A stretch of 64,000 bases of DNA from Rhynchopus sp. YZ270_cl-10 (lineage: Eukaryota > Euglenozoa > Diplonemea > Diplonemida > Diplonemidae): positions 558,001 through 622,000 of the forward strand of contig OZ037850.1 in the NCBI GenBank assembly GCA_964035575.1, in the 5' to 3' direction. This document shows positions 60,765 to 64,000 of this stretch, piece by piece (position 1 is the stretch's first letter; the number at the start of each line of letters is the position of its first letter). The translations under genes were made by a program, and so were the position numbers. Under the pieces are notes generated by a model. The model had not been told where the DNA came from, did not search any database, and worked only from the letters and a program-made list of their open reading frames with translations.

Positions 60765-61913
60765 CTTGACCCCACTGACACCTCCCCCACCAACCTCTAC
60801 TACATCACAGTCGTCATCAGAAGGCTGCTGGTAGAGGCGGGCATCCACCCGAAACCCGGACCCAAGCCCCTCAAGTGTCTATCCTTCAACGTCAACGGAA
60901 TGACACCACAAACGCAAGCAGAACTGGTACGACTGCTTGCACAAAACGAGTACGACGTTGTCTGTTTCCAGGAACTCAAAGCGAGCCAGACAGGCGACGT
61001 TGGCTTCGACGGATACATGCAGTACAAACGCATGCGTACCCAAGCGCGTGACAAGGGGGCGAAGACATCGGGAGGTGGCATTGCAACCTACGTCCGCACT
61101 ACACGCACCTCTAAACTCCTTTACACTTCTCCGGAGAGCAGCGTGACGGAGAGACTCGACGTCGAAGTGGAAGATGTGCGATTCTGCAACGTGTACAGAC
61201 CAAGCGCAGTAGGCCTACACAAAGACGACAAAAGAGTAGACGACTTCAACGTTAATGAACTACCCACAAAAGGGAAGGTGGTAATTGCGGGGGACGTGAA
61301 CGCGCACCATCGATCCTGGGACACACACTGCGCTGCGGAAGACGCTTTGGGGAAAAAGATTTACCTTTGGACCCGAATGCACGACTTCAGCATCGCCAAC
61401 GACCCGAAAAAAGCAACAAGACTCCATCTGGAGCAAAGAACCTCTCTTGACATTGTGTTGACTTCTGAGAAGGTGGCTGTCCGCGGCTGGACCACCGTGC
61501 CCAAGGCGATCTCCGACCACGTGCCTATTGAGTTCTCCATCCTGCGACCTGAGGAAGAGACCCAATGCGAGGCTGCCACCGAACAGCGACAGCGGACAAC
61601 ATGGAACTGGAAGGAGGCCGACTGGGCCCGGTTCAGTACTATGTTGGAGGCAAGCACTGCGAAGACCACGAAGCGCACAGACCCCAACGAGACCTACTCC
61701 CGCTGGCTAGGGATGGTCAACAAAGCAGCAGAAGAGTGCATACCGACACAGCGCAAAAACCGGAAGCGGCGGAAGTGGTTCACTTCCGCCCCTTGTTTCT
61801 GGGAGTTGGTTCTCATTGATACCTGCACAGCGGGCATTCCTCTGAGTCCAACGCATGTTTGGCCTGTCTGCGGCGTTGTACTTCAGGTGCACGAAGACAG
61901 GGTCTGGTGGTAA
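60765..61913 (+). CDS. LINE ORF2 N-terminal part: APE-type endonuclease
   Basis: Opens right after the TGA. RRLLVEAGIHPKPGPK (60816-60863) resembles the 2A-like/linker motif (GDxxxNPGP) found before the endonuclease of many LINEs. The endonuclease is complete: SFNVNGM, CFQELK, GGGIATYV, IAGDVNAHHRSWD, TSLDIVLTS, ISDHVPIEF. It nicks target DNA for target-primed reverse transcription. LINE sequence ends around ..RKRRKWFTSAPC; the last ~40 codons to TAA at 61913 come from the 560-bp repeat. Confidence 0.82.
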   Translation, partial: LDPTDTSPTNLYYITVVIRRLLVEAGIHPKPGPKPLKCLSFNVNGMTPQTQAELVRLLAQNEYDVVCFQELKASQTGDVGFDGYMQYKRMRTQARDKGAKTSGGGIATYVRTTRTSKLLYTSPESSVTERLDVEVEDVRFCNVYRPSAVGLHKDDKRVDDFNVNELPTKGKVVIAGDVNAHHRSWDTHCAAEDALGKKIYLWTRMHDFSIANDPKKATRLHLEQRTSLDIVLTSEKVAVRGWTTVPKAISDHVPIEFSILRPEEETQCEAATEQRQRTTWNWKEADWARFSTMLEASTAKTTKRTDPNETYSRWLGMVNKAAEECIPTQRKNRKRRKWFTSAPCFWELVLIDTCTAGIPLSPTHVWPVCGVVLQVHEDRVWW

Positions 61914-62345
61914 ATTTTGCGTAGTACTGCGACGTAGTGCTGCGTGGGTCTGGGAATTTGGGTACCTGGGTACAGGATATTTGTTGTCAAAGACATCTTC
62001 CACCATGCATTGAGGAGGGTAAGACAGTGGTCGCAGTTTGTACTTGATAGCATTACAACATTTAACTTCTCCACGGGGGTCTTGGGCCGTTCACTCGGTT
62101 ATACCTTGACTAGCGGCAGAGGCCTTTTAGGACTCTATAACTCCTCTCTTCCCGAACGGAGGCACACTTTGTGTGTTACTACGACCTGGCAATTTCCAGC
62201 AGTAGGTTAAGTAATGCTTTCTTGTAAATTGTTGGATCATTATCTCCTCAGTGCATGAATGCTCCATGTGACTGGACACTTTTGTGTTTGTCAAGTGGAC
62301 TGTCTGGTCACTTTTCAGTGACTGGCGGGTTGGCTGTGGTTGCTC
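61790..62345 (+). repeat. 560-bp dispersed repeat, copy 3
   Basis: Inverse of 45690-46250; begins CTTGTTTCTGGGAGTTGG and ends GCGGGTTGGCTGTGGTTG, then a short spacer leads into the TACCTGGG/TGCCTGGG array. Non-coding in all frames beyond ~90 residues. Confidence 0.9.
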
Positions 62346-62372
62346 TTTCGCGACTTTTTTCCTTGTATACCA

Positions 62373-62985
62373 GTGTACCTGGGTACCTGGGTACCTGGGT
62401 GCCTGGGTGCCTGGGTGCCTGGGTGCCTGGGTGCCTGGGTGCCTGGGTGCCTGGGTGCCTGGGTGCCTGGGTGCCTGGGTGCCTGGGTGCCTGGGTGCCT
62501 GGGTGCCTGGGTGCCTGGGTGCCTGGGTGCCTGGGTGCCTGGGTGCCTGGGTGCCTGGGTGCCTGGGTGCCTGGGTGCCTGGGTGCCTGGGTGCCTGGGT
62601 GCCTGGGTGCCTGGGTGCCTGGGTGCCTGGGTGCCTGGGTGCCTGGGTGCCTGGGTGCCTGGGTGCCTGGGTGCCTGGGTGCCTGGGTGCCTGGGTGCCT
62701 GGGTGCCTGGGTGCCTGGGTGCCTGGGTGCCTGGGTGCCTGGGTGCCTGGGTGCCTGGGTGCCTGGGTGCCTGGGTGCCTGGGTGCCTGGGTGCCTGGGT
62801 GCCTGGGTGCCTGGGTGCCTGGGTGCCTGGGTGCCTGGGTGCCTGGGTGCCTGGGTGCCTGGGTGCCTGGGTGCCTGGGTGCCTGGGTGCCTGGGTGCCT
62901 GGGTGCCTGGGTGCCTGGGTGCCTGGGTGCCTGGGTGCCTGGGTGCCTGGGTGCCTGGGTGCCTGGGTGCCTGGGTGCCTGGGTA
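62373..62985. repeat. Minisatellite (GTGCCTGG)~76
   Basis: ~612 bp of perfect 8-bp units. The first units on the left and the last on the right are GTACCTGG-like, i.e. still contain GTAC; the interior is homogenised to GTGCCTGG. Confidence 0.97.
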
Positions 62986-63047
62986 CTACTCAACCTGGGT
63001 AGTACCCAAAAAGTTTACGATAATACCCAAAACTAATACCCAAATAG

Positions 63048-63080
63048 TTTACGATAATACCCAGTGGGTATTATCGTAAA
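63048..63080. repeat. 33-bp perfect palindrome
   Basis: TTTACGATAATACCCA, central G, and complement. Preceded by a direct copy of AGTTTACGATAATACCCAA at 63012-63030. Confidence 0.9.
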
Positions 63081-64000
63081 TGGGTATTAGTAACGTGGGT
63101 GTTATGATAATTACCCCTTTTTTGGATTGGGATTTCGGAATTTGGCCAAAAAGGGGCGGATTTAGAGATATCTTTGATCATAATACGTCGACCCACCCTT
63201 TAACCTGCGGGGAAAAACCGCTTCCAACAAGTTATGACTGCACTGAGAATGCACAATCACTGACCCTCGATGCAGCCAACAGCATCGCAGTGCTGGAAGA
63301 TGATATCATGAACCTTGGAAAATACCCCATAAACAAACCCATTGCTTCCAACCAGCGGGTGTGTTTATCATATCAGGGTTGAAGCAGCGAGCGCAAAGCC
63401 TAGGAAAGACACATCAAGAGACGTATACCCAGCAGGATGCAGAGACAGCAACCGCATAAATGTTCTCTCGTCGACTGAAAACTAGACGCGACAGAAAATA
63501 CAAGTGCATCCTGAAAACCATCGACAGTGCGCAACCATATACTGCGAGCAGTTTCAACGAGGTGCCCGACAAAGAGACAAACATTCTATCCGGTGGCTAC
63601 TCACAGCTGGCTGCATTCGAAGCCAAGCCCTTGGAAGCTGATGGAGTGCATCAGCGCAACGCTGAACCTGATGATGCTACTGCCCCACTTCCCACAGCCC
63701 CTCCCACCCAGACCCCCGCCACCAGACGCTGCCACTGCATCCTCCACACCAGCCCAGCCTAACTTTGTGATGGTCACTACACGAGGTAGAAAGCGTAAGT
63801 TATTCCAAACCACATACTAGCCATCGCCGAGCACCGCCAGCGATGCACTGCGAGGGCAAATTAGTTGTGCGATTATATATCGATTAGTGTTTCATTCCCA
63901 CCCACCCCGAACGTGATGTGATGAACCCCTACTTTTTGAATCACAACCTAATACCCTTGTAAATCCTCATTTCCCTGCAGGCGTGCAGACGTGTGTTCAC
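63081..64000. other. Region with unassigned protein-like frames
   Basis: Plus-strand frames at about 63185-63382 (..LTCGEKPLPTSYDCTENAQS..) and 63460-63762 (MFSRRLKTRRDRKYKCILKT..) have coding-like composition but no recognised domain and no clear link. They could be exons of a gene continuing past the window or mobile-element remnants. Confidence 0.4.

Larger units (their letters stand above)
58987..61790 (+). mobile_element. Ingi/L1Tc-like LINE, 3'-truncated
   Basis: 5' region with the 92-bp repeat, a basic ORF1, a short coiled-coil frame, a 2A-like motif and an APE-type endonuclease. Similarity to a LINE stops at ~61790, where the 560-bp dispersed repeat begins; no reverse transcriptase domain follows. 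The 5' boundary is inferred from the repeat. Confidence 0.75.

Noticed and set aside
1-64000. CRISPR arrays suggested by many short regular repeats
   Set aside because: The arrays are contiguous tandem repeats with no unique spacers, and the genome is eukaryotic with spliced genes.

Overview
The window looks like a nuclear chromosome segment from a flagellate protist, most likely a euglenozoan and probably a diplonemid-type genome. The reasons are: at least 17 protein genes between 0.8 and 45.3 kb, all but one tentative case on the minus strand (kinetoplastid-like directional clustering); cis-spliced introns with a strikingly uniform GTATGT-type donor; a pentatricopeptide protein and probable mitochondrial proteins; an ingi/L1Tc-style LINE with an APE endonuclease; and very repeat-rich intergenic DNA. 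The lineage is an inference. No rRNA, tRNA or spliced-leader gene was recognised, and no LTR element or virus-like element was seen.

0.8-45.3 kb, gene block (minus strand). In order of coordinate: a 15-repeat TPR protein; a five-exon RGG/poly-Q protein; an 1,097-residue coiled-coil protein with a possible calponin-homology segment; an RNF115/126-like RING E3; a polytopic membrane protein; a disordered two-exon protein whose 2.1-kb intron is almost filled by a minisatellite-bearing element; a disordered two-exon protein with a 53-bp intron; two small membrane proteins; coiled-coil and membrane proteins of unknown role; a PPR protein; a ubiquitin-like plus LRR protein; an ADAL-type (N6-methyl-)AMP/adenosine deaminase; a FOXRED1-like FAD oxidoreductase; another coiled-coil protein; and a protein with a mitochondrial-looking N-terminus. 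The genes share no pathway, as expected for polycistronic clusters.

45.3-64 kb, repeat and transposon block. This holds: a 2.77-kb element with CCACCTGA termini; a 1.8-kb TIR element flanked by TA and accompanied by a local paralogous empty site; a Crypton-like tyrosine-recombinase element with an intact 338-residue ORF; a LINE with ORF1, a degenerate 2A-like motif and a complete APE endonuclease, cut off before the reverse transcriptase; a 560-bp dispersed repeat; and very long homogeneous minisatellites.

Two observations stand out. (1) Nearly all minisatellites (units of 5, 6, 7, 8 and 9 bp) are variants around a GTAC or GTA core. Several start directly at the end of one conserved ~95-bp module. 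(2) Several of these arrays lie inside short-TIR elements with apparent 5-bp target duplications. In one case, removing the element and one duplication restores a perfect 30-bp palindrome in the host DNA. Together these suggest a family of non-autonomous elements that carry expandable GTAC-core minisatellites as cargo, which I do not recognise as described.
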